A DNA stretch of 64,000 nucleotides from Hominimerdicola alba 8 (GCF_000178155.2 NZ_ADKM02000086.1:1-64000); one strand, 5' to 3'. Shown: positions 32,778-41,952, counted from the first letter of the stretch. Made by a program: numbers and translations. Notes: generated from the sequence alone by a model not told the origin.

Positions 32778-35700
32778 TTACAGTTTGTCCCTAATCTCGC
32801 GGGCAAGTCTGCCAAGTTCTGCAAGCATAGCTTCGATATCGGGGCATTCCTGCGTTCTTCCGCGATAGAACATCTCTCCCTGATATGCCGTTTCGCCCAG
32901 TTCTTCAGCACCTACAGTACGCGCTGCGCCTTTCAGCGAATGAATCTTTATAGCAGCATTCTCACGGTCGTCAGCCGACACATATCTGCGTATGTCAGCC
33001 GCATACTCCTCAGCCGAATCAGCGAACGCACCCAGCGTTACACGGTAAAGTTCAGCACCGCCGCAGTGCTTTTCACCAACTTTTGTATCAAGACCTTTGA
33101 TGCTTTCAAGACCGCTGTGAAGTTCACTTTCATCCTGTGCAAGTTCTTCCAGCTTGCCGCTGCCCTGCCATATATCGGGGGTGAATCCCTGTTCGTTCAT
33201 GATATAGTCCTTGTCATCATCTATCATACGAACCATGCAGGCAGCAATATCGGGGTCAAACTGTGTGCCGCTGCACCTGATGAACTCAGCCCTGACCTTT
33301 TCCTGCGCCATTGGGTTAGAATAAGTACGTGTGGAAGTCATTGCATCATAGCAGTCAGCACAGCAGATTATACGCGCGGGTTCGGGAATATCCTTGCCTG
33401 CAAGACCATCAGGGTAGCCTGAACCATTGTATTTTTCGTGATGCGAACGCGCACCTATGGCAAGGTCGGGCATCTCCTTGATGGAAGAGAGTATCTCACT
33501 GCCGATTATCGTGTGACGCTTTATCTGCTCGAACTCTTCATCGGTCAGCCTTGAAGTCTTGTTGATTATATCTTCGCTGACACCTATCTTGCCTATATCG
33601 TGCATAAGTCCCATGCGGAATATCTGCTGTTGTTCAGCCTCGCTTTTGCCCATTCTGCGGGCAAGTTCGGCGGCATAAGTGGCAACGCGGTTGGAGTGAC
33701 CGTTGGTATAGTGGTCTTTTGCATCGACTGTCTTTGCCAGCGCCAGCATCATCTCCAGCGACAGCCGCTCACTGCGTATCTGCTGGCGGTCTACTTCACT
33801 CTTAAGACCTGTTTGCAGGTGGTACAGTTCGACCACGCGCTTTGTTCTCTGCATGAGGACTTCGGGAGCGAAAGGCTTTTTCACGAAATCTGCCGCGCCG
33901 TTTTTGAAGCCCGATGTTTCGGCATCGGCGCTGTCTTCACCCGTCACGAATATAACAGGTATATCGCGCAGTTCGGGATTCTCTTTAAGCCTGCTCAGCA
34001 CCTCAAAGCCCGACATGCCCGCAAGCCCGATATCAAGCAGTACTGCATCGGGACGAAGCCTGTTTGTAAGCGAAAGCGCTTCTTCACCCGTTGCAGTGGC
34101 AGTAACATCGAAAGTTCTGCCCAATATCTGCGAAGCCGCTGTGCGCACGACAGGATCATCATCGACCACAAGTACTTTCGGCGCGGTGCGGTGGGGTTTC
34201 TTTTCGGCGGCATGGCTCGTTTCCAGCTTGTCTTCGGGAAGGAGCGATGCTATCATCTTTTCAAGTCGTTCGCCGTCAACAGGCTTTGAAAGATAGTCGG
34301 TAAAGCCCTCACTGATATAAAATTCTCTTGCGCCCGAAACCGCGTTGGCAGTCAGCGCGATGCACTTTGCATCTTCATGTCCCTCCATCGCCCGCAGACG
34401 TTTCAGCGTTTCCACGCCGTCCATATCGGGCATCATGTGGTCTATGAAAAAGATGTCATACTCGTTCAGTTCAGCCAGCCGCAGAGCCTCACGCCCTGTG
34501 GAAGCGGTATCTATACCGATGCGGGTCTTTTTGAGCAGACCCTTGAAAACTGTCAGGTTCATGGCATTGTCGTCCACCACCAGCAGTCTTGCATTCGGTG
34601 CGTGGAAGAGTTCGTGGTAAAGGCGCACTCCCCTGCCGCCGTTTTCAAAGCGCTTGGCGTAATCGCCTATCTGCGCCCATCTGACGACTTTCTGCTCGAC
34701 TGCGAAAGAGAAAGTCGAGCCTTTGCCGTAGGTGCTGTCAACGTCCAGCTTACTGCCCATCAGTTCAAGAAGCTGGACAGTTATGCTCATACCAAGACCT
34801 GTGCCCTCTATCGAACGGTTTTTGCCCTCTTCGATGCGCGAGAATGGCGAGAACAGCTTTTCCATGTCCTCTTCCCTGATGCCCGCGCCTGTGTCGGCAA
34901 TGGTAAATCTCAGCTTTATCGACTTCTCACCGCTCTTCTCAAACCCGACCTCAAACCTGACACTGCCTTTTTCGGTATACTTGACAGCATTTGTCAGCAG
35001 ATTGAGTGCGCACTGCTTGACCCTTATCTCATCGCCGTAGAGCAGGTGCGGCATTTTCGGGTCAACCTTTACCTCGAATTTCAGACCCTTTTTGTCTGCG
35101 CGGGGGCGCACCATGTTCACAAGGTCGTTTATCGCAGAACCGAGTTCGTACTGTGTGGGTACAAGTTCCATTTTTCCCTGTTCGACCTTTGAGAAGTCGA
35201 GGATATCGTTTATCAGCGAAAGCAGAGTCCTGCCCGCAGTGCGGATATCTTCGGCATATCCGATTATCTGGCGTTCACTGCTCTCACGCAGTATCATCTC
35301 GTCCATACCCAGCACCGCATTTATGGGTGTGCGTATCTCGTGGGACATGCTTGCAAGAAATGCAGATTTCGCCTTGTTTGCGCGGTCTGCCAGCTGTCTT
35401 TGTTCTTTCAGCTGTTCCATGTACTTATAATGCTCGGTATCGTCCACCAGCATATACAGACTTCCGAAACTGTCGCCCTCAAATTCAAGTTCATTAACGC
35501 ATGGCGTGTAGATGCGGTCAGCTATCTCGATCGTCTGCCCCTCACTTATAGCCTGCTCGATGACCTCAACTGTTTCGGCAGGTGTTTCGGTCAGCTGAGG
35601 GTAGAGCGCCTTTGCAGGTTCGTTGAAATATCTGACTCTTCCGTCAGTATCAACAGCGATGATGCCCTCAGACAGCTTATCGACAACGTACTCATGGGTG

Positions 35701-36389
35701 AGTTCCAAAGTATCCAGCAGGTCATACTTGAATATGGCGATGAGCATTACCACCGTACTTATGGAGTAGCCCAGAACAGTCACATTATAGCCCTTTGTGA
35801 CACCTGTCAGATAGATAATATAGAATGTCACCTGTACCACGATAGATGCGGCGATATACCTGAGCCGTTTGCGGTTTTTAGCGTTTTTCTCTTTGAGAAG
35901 GTTCAAAAACAGGATGACAAGACCGTAGACGATATAGCTTATCAGCAGCATGGTGTAGATGTGGTGCCAGGGTCCTGCATCGTAGGTGAGATGCGGGTGA
36001 ACGCCATCTTTCGTGAAGCCGATGTTTTGATAATAAAGATGATGCCAGTCATTGGTCATGACCGCCACATAAGTCGCGGCATGCAGCGAACCAAGCAGCA
36101 GCATGGTGTTGCGCTTGTGCCTTATACCGCAGAGTTCCACCAGAAACAGCAGCAGTGAAAAAGGTATCCAGACCGTACCGATGTATGAAAGTTTCTGGGC
36201 GGTCATGGCTTCATCAAGGTTGTCAGATGTCATCACTTGCAGAACACCCGCGTTGTTTACAAGAGTCGCGGTGCAGTTCAGCAGAAGATAGCCGTGTATC
36301 TTGCTGTGCCAGTTACGGAAAATATATGCGCTTTCAAAAAGCAGTATAAATATACTGACGTATTGAATAAACAGTACCGTCATGTACAT
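32778..36389 (-). CDS. Hybrid histidine kinase with two receivers, HD-GYP and HPt
   Basis: A 1203-residue signalling protein. Order: seven-helix membrane sensor (1-225); PAS-like domain (about 235-330); HisKA with the phospho-acceptor in MSHEIRTPINAVLG (near 352); HATPase with DTGAGI and GTGLGMSI; receiver 1 (LLVVDDNAMN, then IDHMMPDMDG); receiver 2 (VLVVDDDPVV, then LLDIGLAGMSG); an HD-GYP domain with GLMHDIGKIGV and HHEKYNGSGYPDG (near 900-960); and a C-terminal HPt with IHSLKGAARTVG. HD-GYP domains hydrolyse cyclic di-GMP, so sensing, phosphorelay and second-messenger turnover may be joined in one chain. GGGGTGA precedes the ATG. Confidence 0.93.
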   Translation of the reverse strand: MYMTVLFIQYVSIFILLFESAYIFRNWHSKIHGYLLLNCTATLVNNAGVLQVMTSDNLDEAMTAQKLSYIGTVWIPFSLLLFLVELCGIRHKRNTMLLLGSLHAATYVAVMTNDWHHLYYQNIGFTKDGVHPHLTYDAGPWHHIYTMLLISYIVYGLVILFLNLLKEKNAKNRKRLRYIAASIVVQVTFYIIYLTGVTKGYNVTVLGYSISTVVMLIAIFKYDLLDTLELTHEYVVDKLSEGIIAVDTDGRVRYFNEPAKALYPQLTETPAETVEVIEQAISEGQTIEIADRIYTPCVNELEFEGDSFGSLYMLVDDTEHYKYMEQLKEQRQLADRANKAKSAFLASMSHEIRTPINAVLGMDEMILRESSERQIIGYAEDIRTAGRTLLSLINDILDFSKVEQGKMELVPTQYELGSAINDLVNMVRPRADKKGLKFEVKVDPKMPHLLYGDEIRVKQCALNLLTNAVKYTEKGSVRFEVGFEKSGEKSIKLRFTIADTGAGIREEDMEKLFSPFSRIEEGKNRSIEGTGLGMSITVQLLELMGSKLDVDSTYGKGSTFSFAVEQKVVRWAQIGDYAKRFENGGRGVRLYHELFHAPNARLLVVDDNAMNLTVFKGLLKKTRIGIDTASTGREALRLAELNEYDIFFIDHMMPDMDGVETLKRLRAMEGHEDAKCIALTANAVSGAREFYISEGFTDYLSKPVDGERLEKMIASLLPEDKLETSHAAEKKPHRTAPKVLVVDDDPVVRTAASQILGRTFDVTATATGEEALSLTNRLRPDAVLLDIGLAGMSGFEVLSRLKENPELRDIPVIFVTGEDSADAETSGFKNGAADFVKKPFAPEVLMQRTKRVVELYHLQTGLKSEVDRQQIRSERLSLEMMLALAKTVDAKDHYTNGHSNRVATYAAELARRMGKSEAEQQQIFRMGLMHDIGKIGVSEDIINKTSRLTDEEFEQIKRHTIIGSEILSSIKEMPDLAIGARSHHEKYNGSGYPDGLAGKDIPEPARIICCADCYDAMTSTRTYSNPMAQEKVRAEFIRCSGTQFDPDIAACMVRMIDDDKDYIMNEQGFTPDIWQGSGKLEELAQDESELHSGLESIKGLDTKVGEKHCGGAELYRVTLGAFADSAEEYAADIRRYVSADDRENAAIKIHSLKGAARTVGAEELGETAYQGEMFYRGRTQECPDIEAMLAELGRLAREIRDKL

Positions 36390-36499
36390 AGTATCACCCC
36401 AAAATATATCTGTTACCCGATATACCGCCGTTTTACGCCGTTGGCAGAGCGGTTACCGTACTCTATATAAATATGGCTGTTCAGCCGTTTTCCCACTCT

Positions 36500-36528
36500 A
36501 TTATACAATATTATATATAGATTGTCAA
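36500..36528 (-). promoter_or_regulatory. Perfect consensus promoter of the hybrid kinase gene
   Basis: On the minus strand TTGACA (36523-36528) and TATAAT (36500-36505) have a 17-bp spacer. The leader of about 105 nt has ACGG/CCGT-type repeats but no recognisable cyclic di-GMP riboswitch. Confidence 0.87.
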
Positions 36529-36884
36529 TAAGTTCATCAAGTTATGTACGGAGGCAGAATATCGCGGAACACAGAGAAAAGAACAGGTGCAGCGTCAGCA
36601 GATAGCGGTGCTGAGTGTATTTTTCAAGCATATACAGCATACTGTCATTTTCCGAAAGATAAGGAATAAAAATTGCATCAGGCAGTATTCATTGAACGAA
36701 TTGTGTAAAACATATAATTTTTTACAGAAAATTTCTACACCCGCCAATATCCATATCTGCGAAGAAGTCAATATAGTTATGTGATATGATGAAATCAAGG
36801 CAAACAGCACATTGCGGCGCTGAGAAAAAGTCCATATAAACATAAAAGATGACTGCTTTTTGCTTGAAATTTATTAAAAAACAC
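36529..36884. other. Gene-free spacer
   Basis: About 355 bp between the divergent kinase and PIN-protein promoters. The frames here lack starts with ribosome sites, and I see no repeat or RNA. Confidence 0.5.
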
Positions 36885-36913
36885 TTGAATAATAGTTATT
36901 TGTGTGCTATAAT
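36885..36913 (+). promoter_or_regulatory. Promoter of the PIN-like protein gene
   Basis: TTGAAT (36885-36890) and TATAAT (36908-36913) have a 17-bp spacer. Confidence 0.82.
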
Positions 36914-36919
36914 GATAAT

Positions 36920-37101
36920 GACGGCGTATATCATGGAACATCACGCCGATTACAAGCGGTATCGCGGGAAGTTTTCGTTCTGCGGCTGCACGAAACGATT
37001 TGTGCCGACTGACCTGCATGTCTACCCGGCGCGGAGAGTCTTGTGTGGGCTGCATCTCACAGCTTTGCTGCGCTGCTGCAAGATACCGAAAGGAAAAGGA
37101 T
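36920..37101 (+). other. GC-rich 180-nt leader of the PIN-like gene
   Basis: This GC-rich leader contains GGCGT/ACGCC and GCAC/GTGC hairpins and repeated GCTGC words. An open frame crosses it but has no ribosome site. No known riboswitch or SRP signature was found. Confidence 0.4.
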
Positions 37102-38937
37102 ATGAAGATCTATCTTATCGACTTTGAAAATGTAAAGTCAAAGGGACTTACAGGCATCGACAGCCTTACTGAGTACGACCGTGTCATAATCTTTTACAGC
37201 GAAAACGCTGATACCATCAACTTTGAGATGCACCAGAAAGTGCTTATCTCAAAAGCTGAGGTAGAGTATTTCAAGGTACATGTAGGCGGCAAGAATGCGC
37301 TGGATTTCCAGCTTTCGACTTTGCTGGGCTACCTTGTCAGCAAGAATTATTACAGCCACATCTTCGTTATCAGCAACGACAAAAGTTTTGATTTCCTGCA
37401 TGATTTCTGGCATGGCAAGTACATAGCTGCGCCCGACTGCATAGTATACCGCACCAAGACCATCGCACAGGCGATAAACTACGCGGGCGGCAAAAAGCAG
37501 GCTGTGGCTGATGATGACAGCGAAACTTCCGATACAGAGGTATTTGCATCTGCTGAAACAGCTGCGGCTGAGGAAAATGCTGAAAATCCTGCGGCAGAAG
37601 AGGTAAAGGTGACTGTGCCGGATATCACTGAGGCGAAGGCTGTTCACGAAAAGAAAGAGACTGAGAAGAAACCCGCCGCAAAGAGCGCACCTTCGGCTGA
37701 CAGCGAGAAGTTCACCGAAAAGCGTGCTGCAAAGCCTGCACCGAAGAAAGAACGTCCCGAAAAGAACAGCAAAAAGTTCGACAAGAGCGATGATGTGGAA
37801 TTTGATGTGACAATCAGCGCGGAAGAACTGAATGCTCTCGAAGCATCGTTCAGCGCTTACACCATCATAAAGCCTGAGGATATATCTGCCCCCAAGCAGG
37901 CAGAAAAGCCCGCAGAGAACAAGGCTGAAAAGCCTGTTGAAACGGTCAAGGCACAGCCTGCTGAGGATAAGAATGCAGTGGAAAAGCCTGCCGCTGATGC
38001 AAAGCAGGAACAGTCTGCTGATGCAAAGGCTGAAAAGCCTAAGCAAAAGCCTGTCAAGGAATTTTACCCTGCACTTAAGGAAACGCTGAAAAGTACAGGT
38101 CTTAAGCCCACTGAGGTGAACCACATCTCGCAGCTGCTTATAAACTCCGACACAAAAGAAGAATTCCACAATGCGCTGGCAAAGGACTACAAGCAGGATG
38201 CCACCGAGCTTTACAAGATACTTCGCCCGAAGTACCTGCGTCTGAAAGAGATGTATGCAGCAGAACACCCGGAATATGTTTCGCCCGACACAGTTGTTGT
38301 CAGCAACGAAGAACCTGCTAAATCTGAGGAAAAGACCGCAGAGCAGACAGTCGAGGTGAAGGCGGAAGAAGTCAAGGCAGAGGAAACGATAGCTGAAACT
38401 GTTGCTGAAACTACAGCTGAACAGGCTGAGATAAAACAGGAAGAAGCTATTGCCGAAGAAAAGGCAGAAGTACCTGCTGAGGAGAAGCCCGCAAAGGCTA
38501 AAAAGACAAGCACGAAGAAGTCGGCGGCTAAGACTGAGAAATCTGAAAAGGCTGAGAAGGAAGAAAAGCCCAAGAAGACAGCTAAGGCTGATAAGACAGA
38601 CAAGGAAGAGAAGCCAAAGGCTAAGAAGTCAGCTAAGGCTGAAAAGACTGCTGAGGAAAAGCCCGCTAAAGCTAAGAAGACAAGCACAAAGAAGTCTGCT
38701 AAGGCTGAAAAGCCCGCAGAAGTTCCTGCGACGGCAGGCGGCGACAGGCTGGCTGAACTGCTTGACGGCAAGTGCAGTTCGGAAGAGGTCGAACTTATCC
38801 GTCAGCTGTTCAGGGAAGTTCCTTCGCGTCAGCAGCTTTATATCAGAATGATAAAACAGTTCGGCAAAAAGGACGGCTGTGTATACTACAACGCCATAAA
38901 GCCCGAATATGAGGCTCTGAGTACGGCTATAAAATGA
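37102..38937 (+). CDS. PIN-like domain protein with histone-H1-like Lys/Ala region
   Basis: A 611-residue protein. Residues 1-125 form a PIN/NYN-like nuclease domain with acidic residues in YLIDFENVKS, FYSENADTINF and VISNDKSFDFL. Residues 130-320 and 400-545 are low-complexity Lys/Ala/Glu/Pro segments; KAKKTSTKKSA occurs twice, as in histone H1 tails. Two related helical blocks of about 55 residues close each half: LKPTEVNHISQLLINSDTKE with ILRPKYLRLKEM, and CSSEEVELIRQLF with AIKPEYEALS. Such a layout suggests nucleic-acid binding with possible cleavage. AAAGGAAAAGGAT precedes the ATG at 37102. Confidence 0.85.
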   Translation: MKIYLIDFENVKSKGLTGIDSLTEYDRVIIFYSENADTINFEMHQKVLISKAEVEYFKVHVGGKNALDFQLSTLLGYLVSKNYYSHIFVISNDKSFDFLHDFWHGKYIAAPDCIVYRTKTIAQAINYAGGKKQAVADDDSETSDTEVFASAETAAAEENAENPAAEEVKVTVPDITEAKAVHEKKETEKKPAAKSAPSADSEKFTEKRAAKPAPKKERPEKNSKKFDKSDDVEFDVTISAEELNALEASFSAYTIIKPEDISAPKQAEKPAENKAEKPVETVKAQPAEDKNAVEKPAADAKQEQSADAKAEKPKQKPVKEFYPALKETLKSTGLKPTEVNHISQLLINSDTKEEFHNALAKDYKQDATELYKILRPKYLRLKEMYAAEHPEYVSPDTVVVSNEEPAKSEEKTAEQTVEVKAEEVKAEETIAETVAETTAEQAEIKQEEAIAEEKAEVPAEEKPAKAKKTSTKKSAAKTEKSEKAEKEEKPKKTAKADKTDKEEKPKAKKSAKAEKTAEEKPAKAKKTSTKKSAKAEKPAEVPATAGGDRLAELLDGKCSSEEVELIRQLFREVPSRQQLYIRMIKQFGKKDGCVYYNAIKPEYEALSTAIK

Positions 38938-39243
38938 TGACCGATGAAAATTGCAAGGCGCTTCCTGTTCTGAAAAAGCAGGCAGTCACCCGCATAACAA
39001 AGTCGGACGAGAACGGCTTTACACATACATTTCCCGTGTATACGGGAGTCAAAAAAGCTGTGGCGCGATAAATTCACAGCGCTGGGGCTTGACGACATCG
39101 ACTACACAAAGTACGATGATATTCTGCAAAGAAAGCCGATAGATGAGTTAGACCGTGACGAAGTTATCGCGTATCCGGTCATGCTGATGCGGCGGAGAGC
39201 GGCAAAACAGAAGCCCTCTGCATGCGCCTGCACTAAACAGTAA
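38937..39243 (+). pseudogene. Frameshifted small gene after the PIN-like gene
   Basis: An ATG overlapping the PIN-gene stop (ATGATGA layout) opens MTDENCKALPVLKK and runs to FPVYTGVKK before a TAA at 39071. In the +1 frame coding resumes as LWRDKFTALGLDDIDY and runs to a TAA at 39243. The junction is a run of six A at 39051-39056; one A fewer joins the halves as GVKKLWRDKF, giving about 101 residues. It may be a true frameshift, transcriptional slippage or a sequencing error. No family recognised. Confidence 0.7.
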
Positions 39244-39252
39244 AATAACACC

Positions 39253-39278
39253 TATCCCCCGTCAGCCGATGGGGGATA
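39253..39278 (+). promoter_or_regulatory. Inverted repeat before uvrC
   Basis: TATCCCCC / GGGGGATA with a 10-nt loop ends just before the uvrC ribosome site. It could be a weak terminator or hairpin. Confidence 0.5.
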
Positions 39279-39295
39279 ATTTGTAAGGAGAGCAC

Positions 39296-41140
39296 ATGTA
39301 TATCACCGATGATGACAACCCGCGTCTGCCTTTTCTGCGGGACAAGACCTCAAAGCTGACCACCTCGCCGGGTGTCTACATAATGAAAGACAAGAGCGGC
39401 AAGATAATATATATCGGCAAGGCAAAGAACCTGCACAACCGCGTGACTTCGTATTTCAGGCGGGGACAGGACCATCTGCCGAAAGTGTGGAAGATGGTAT
39501 CGAATGTCAACGACTATGAGTTCATCGTAACGGACAGCGAGTTTGAAGCGCTGGTGCTGGAATGCTCGCTGATAAAACTGCACACGCCGAAGTATAACAT
39601 TCTGCTGAAAGATGACAAGGGGTACAGCTACATTCGGGTGACTGACGAGCCGTATCCCCGCATACAGGCGGTATTGCAGAAAAGTGATGACAGCGCCGAG
39701 TACATCGGACCGTACACAAGTTCTTTTGCGGTAAAACAGGCGGTGGAAGAAGCGAACAAAGTTTTCAGACTGCCTACCTGCACCCGCGTTTTTCCGAGAG
39801 ATATAAAAAAGCAAAGACCCTGCCTTAACTTCCACATCAAACGGTGCATGGGTGTCTGTACAGGGAATTTTTCGGAAGAAGAATATCGCGCCGCAGTAAA
39901 ACAGGCGATAGAATACATCAAAAACGGCTCCGAGATGTCGGTGGAAAAGCTGACTGCCGAAATGGAGAGAGCGGCAGAAGACCTGGAATTTGAACTGGCG
40001 GCGCGTCTTCGGGACAGGATAGCCGCCATACAGAAAGCCGCAGAAAGCCAGAAGATAATCGACCGCACGATACCCGACTGCGACATAATAGCCATATCGC
40101 AGAATGTTGACATCGCCTGCGCCAGCGTGATAATGTATCGTGGCGGCAGGCTTACCGATAAGGCTGACTATTTTCTGGGTGACAGGGCTGAACCCGCGCA
40201 GATGATGGAAGAATTTGTGCTTAGTTACTACGCCATGAAAGATGATGCTCCCAAAACTATACTGCTGGAAGAAGAGCCGTCCGATATAGAGATGTTACAG
40301 CAATATCTGCGTGAGAAGTACGACCACGCAGTATACGTGAACGTACCGAAGAAGGGGCATCTGGTACAGCTGACCACACTCGCTAAGAACAACGCGAACG
40401 AGTTCATATCGGTGAGAGTGGGCAGGACACGCCGTGAGGTTGCAGGTCTGGAAGAACTGGCAAGGGCGCTGGGAATGGAGAAGCCGCCACGCTTCATCGA
40501 GTGCTACGACATATCAAATCTGGCATCTACAAACATGGTGGCGGGCATGGTGGTTTTTGAGAACGGAAGACCATGCAAAAAGCGCTACAAAAAGTTCAGC
40601 ATAAAGACGGTGCTTGAACAGAACGACTACGCCTGCATGACTGAGGTCATCGAAAGGCGCTTCGGTGAGTATTTCAAGGGCGAGGACGAAGGCTTTGCAC
40701 AGCTTCCCGACCTGATACTGCTGGACGGCGGAAACGGTCATGTGAACACCATAAAGCCTGTTCTTGAAAGGCTGAAAGTCAGTGTGCCGCTGTACGGTCT
40801 GGTAAAGGACGATCACCACCGCACCCGCGCCATTGCTACGGGGGACGGCGAGATCTCACTGCTGAAAAGCCGCGCGGCGTTCAACCTTGTGACGCAGATA
40901 CAGGACGAAGTCCACCGCGTTGCCATTACCTACCAGAAAGCAAAGCGCAAAAGATCGACATTTTCACTGGAACTGACGAAAGTTCGCGGTGTGGGCGAAA
41001 AAAAGGCTCAAAAGCTGATAACAGCGTTCAAGACAAAAGAGGCGCTAAAAAAAGCATCTGTGGAGGAACTGCGGGCTGTTGCGGGCATCAGCGAGGACAC
41101 TGCGAAAGAACTGAAAAATATCATAGATGAAATGAGCTGA
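39296..41140 (+). CDS. uvrC: Excinuclease ABC subunit C
   Basis: A 614-residue UvrC of full length. The N-terminal GIY-YIG nuclease has GVYIMKDKSGKIIYIGKAKNL, the UVR motif lies near residues 205-240, the RNase H-like half has CYDISNLASTNMVAGMVVF, and the tandem helix-hairpin-helix is at the C-terminus (VRGVGEKKAQKLITAF). It makes both cuts in nucleotide excision repair with UvrA and UvrB, which are not in this window. AAGGAG lies before the ATG. Confidence 0.97.
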   Translation: MYITDDDNPRLPFLRDKTSKLTTSPGVYIMKDKSGKIIYIGKAKNLHNRVTSYFRRGQDHLPKVWKMVSNVNDYEFIVTDSEFEALVLECSLIKLHTPKYNILLKDDKGYSYIRVTDEPYPRIQAVLQKSDDSAEYIGPYTSSFAVKQAVEEANKVFRLPTCTRVFPRDIKKQRPCLNFHIKRCMGVCTGNFSEEEYRAAVKQAIEYIKNGSEMSVEKLTAEMERAAEDLEFELAARLRDRIAAIQKAAESQKIIDRTIPDCDIIAISQNVDIACASVIMYRGGRLTDKADYFLGDRAEPAQMMEEFVLSYYAMKDDAPKTILLEEEPSDIEMLQQYLREKYDHAVYVNVPKKGHLVQLTTLAKNNANEFISVRVGRTRREVAGLEELARALGMEKPPRFIECYDISNLASTNMVAGMVVFENGRPCKKRYKKFSIKTVLEQNDYACMTEVIERRFGEYFKGEDEGFAQLPDLILLDGGNGHVNTIKPVLERLKVSVPLYGLVKDDHHRTRAIATGDGEISLLKSRAAFNLVTQIQDEVHRVAITYQKAKRKRSTFSLELTKVRGVGEKKAQKLITAFKTKEALKKASVEELRAVAGISEDTAKELKNIIDEMS

Positions 41141-41144
41141 TAAA

Positions 41145-41555
41145 ATGGTAAAAGAGATAGTCAAGGACATTATCTTCCTGAAAAAGAAGTCCGTAAAAGC
41201 GGACACAAAGGACATGCAGATCATCACCGATTTACAGGACACACTGAAAGCTAACCACGACCGCTGTGTGGGCATGGCGGCAAACATGATAGGCTACAGC
41301 AAGAGGATAATAATCTTCACGGCGGGCATAATGGACATCGTAATGATAAACCCCGTGATAGTGAAGAAAGCCCGTCCCTACGAAACGGAAGAAGGCTGTC
41401 TTTCGCTGACAGGCGTGCGAAAGACAAAGCGCTGGGAGATGATAACTGTTGAATATCTGGACACAAGTTTCAAGAAAAAGCGCGGCGATTTCACGGGATT
41501 TGTAGCGCAGATAATCCAGCACGAGTGCGACCATCTTGATGGGATAATAATATGA
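41145..41555 (+). CDS. Peptide deformylase-like protein
   Basis: A 136-residue short deformylase homologue. Motif 2 EGCLSL and motif 3 QHECDHLDGI are intact, giving the Cys and two His metal ligands and the catalytic Glu. Motif 1 is GMAANMIG, where the usual Gln that stabilises the reaction intermediate is Met. The shorter body and this change place it in the clostridial def-like branch, whose deformylase activity is not certain. It begins 4 bp after uvrC and is closed by a terminator. Confidence 0.8.
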   Translation: MVKEIVKDIIFLKKKSVKADTKDMQIITDLQDTLKANHDRCVGMAANMIGYSKRIIIFTAGIMDIVMINPVIVKKARPYETEEGCLSLTGVRKTKRWEMITVEYLDTSFKKKRGDFTGFVAQIIQHECDHLDGIII

Positions 41556-41558
41556 AAC

Positions 41559-41593
41559 ATCGGCAGAGGAAAAACTCCCCTGCCGATTTTTTT
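41559..41593 (+). terminator. Terminator of the uvrC-def unit
   Basis: The stem ATCGGCAG-GG / CC-CTGCCGAT is followed by seven T. Confidence 0.9.
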
Positions 41594-41635
41594 GCATATA
41601 TACTTTCGTTTATTATCATATCCCAATTTGGTTGT

Positions 41636-41671
41636 GTATTGTTTCCCCACCAAAGGCGTGGGAAACAATAC
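41636..41671. repeat. Strong isolated inverted repeat
   Basis: GTATTGTTTCCC and GGGAAACAATAC form a perfect 12-bp stem, with no T-run on either side. It is not a standard terminator, and its role is unknown. Confidence 0.55.
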
Positions 41672-41722
41672 GAAAAAACAGCCTTTTTGTATCATCAGCA
41701 ATACGCATCAAAATCGTGAGAT

Positions 41723-41750
41723 AAAAAAAGAGATGTCCTAAGACATCTCT
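41723..41750 (-). terminator. Terminator of the tRNA operon
   Basis: The minus-strand stem AGAGATGTC / GACATCTCT is followed by seven T, just past tRNA-Cys. Confidence 0.92.
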
Positions 41751-41755
41751 CATAG

Positions 41756-41826
41756 AGGCGCCGACCGGATTTGAACCGGTGGTCAGGGTGTTGCAGACCC
41801 ACGCCTTACCCCTTGGCTACAGCGCC
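41756..41826 (-). tRNA. tRNA-Cys (GCA)
   Basis: 71 nt. The acceptor stem GGCGCTG / CGGCGCC, the anticodon loop CTGCAAC (GCA) and the T-loop TTCAAAT are present. CCA is not encoded. Last of four tRNAs. Confidence 0.95.
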
Positions 41827-41835
41827 ATAAAAAAG

Positions 41836-41908
41836 AGCGGATTACGAGGCTCGAACTCGCTACCTCCACCTTGGCAAGGTGGCGCTCTACCAGATGAGCT
41901 AAATCCGC
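41836..41908 (-). tRNA. tRNA-Gly (GCC)
   Basis: 73 nt. The acceptor GCGGATT / AATCCGC pairs fully, the anticodon loop is TTGCCAA and the T-loop is TTCGAGC. CCA is not encoded. Confidence 0.96.
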
Positions 41909-41952
41909 AAGTGCTGAACTATCAGCTTTTTTATGAAGTGGTTACCCACAAG

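Noticed and set aside
36390-36500. Cyclic di-GMP riboswitch in the leader of the HD-GYP kinase gene
   Set aside because: I looked for the GEMM core sequences and did not find them; only unassigned ACGG-type repeats are present.
36849-37127. 92-codon frame and possible SRP or 6S RNA before the PIN-like gene
   Set aside because: The frame crosses the promoter, and the SRP core GGAAGGAAGCAGC is absent.
37857-38771. Long minus-strand frames opposite the PIN-like gene
   Set aside because: They are produced by the low-complexity Lys/Ala codons on the coding strand and give Ser/Phe-rich nonsense.
39051-39057. Programmed -1 frameshift at A-AAA-AAG
   Set aside because: The frame needed downstream is +1 or -2, and the codon phasing at the A-run does not match the -1 heptamer.
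41636-41671. Terminator after the def-like gene
   Set aside because: The 12-bp stem is perfect but has no T-run, and a proper terminator lies at 41559-41593.
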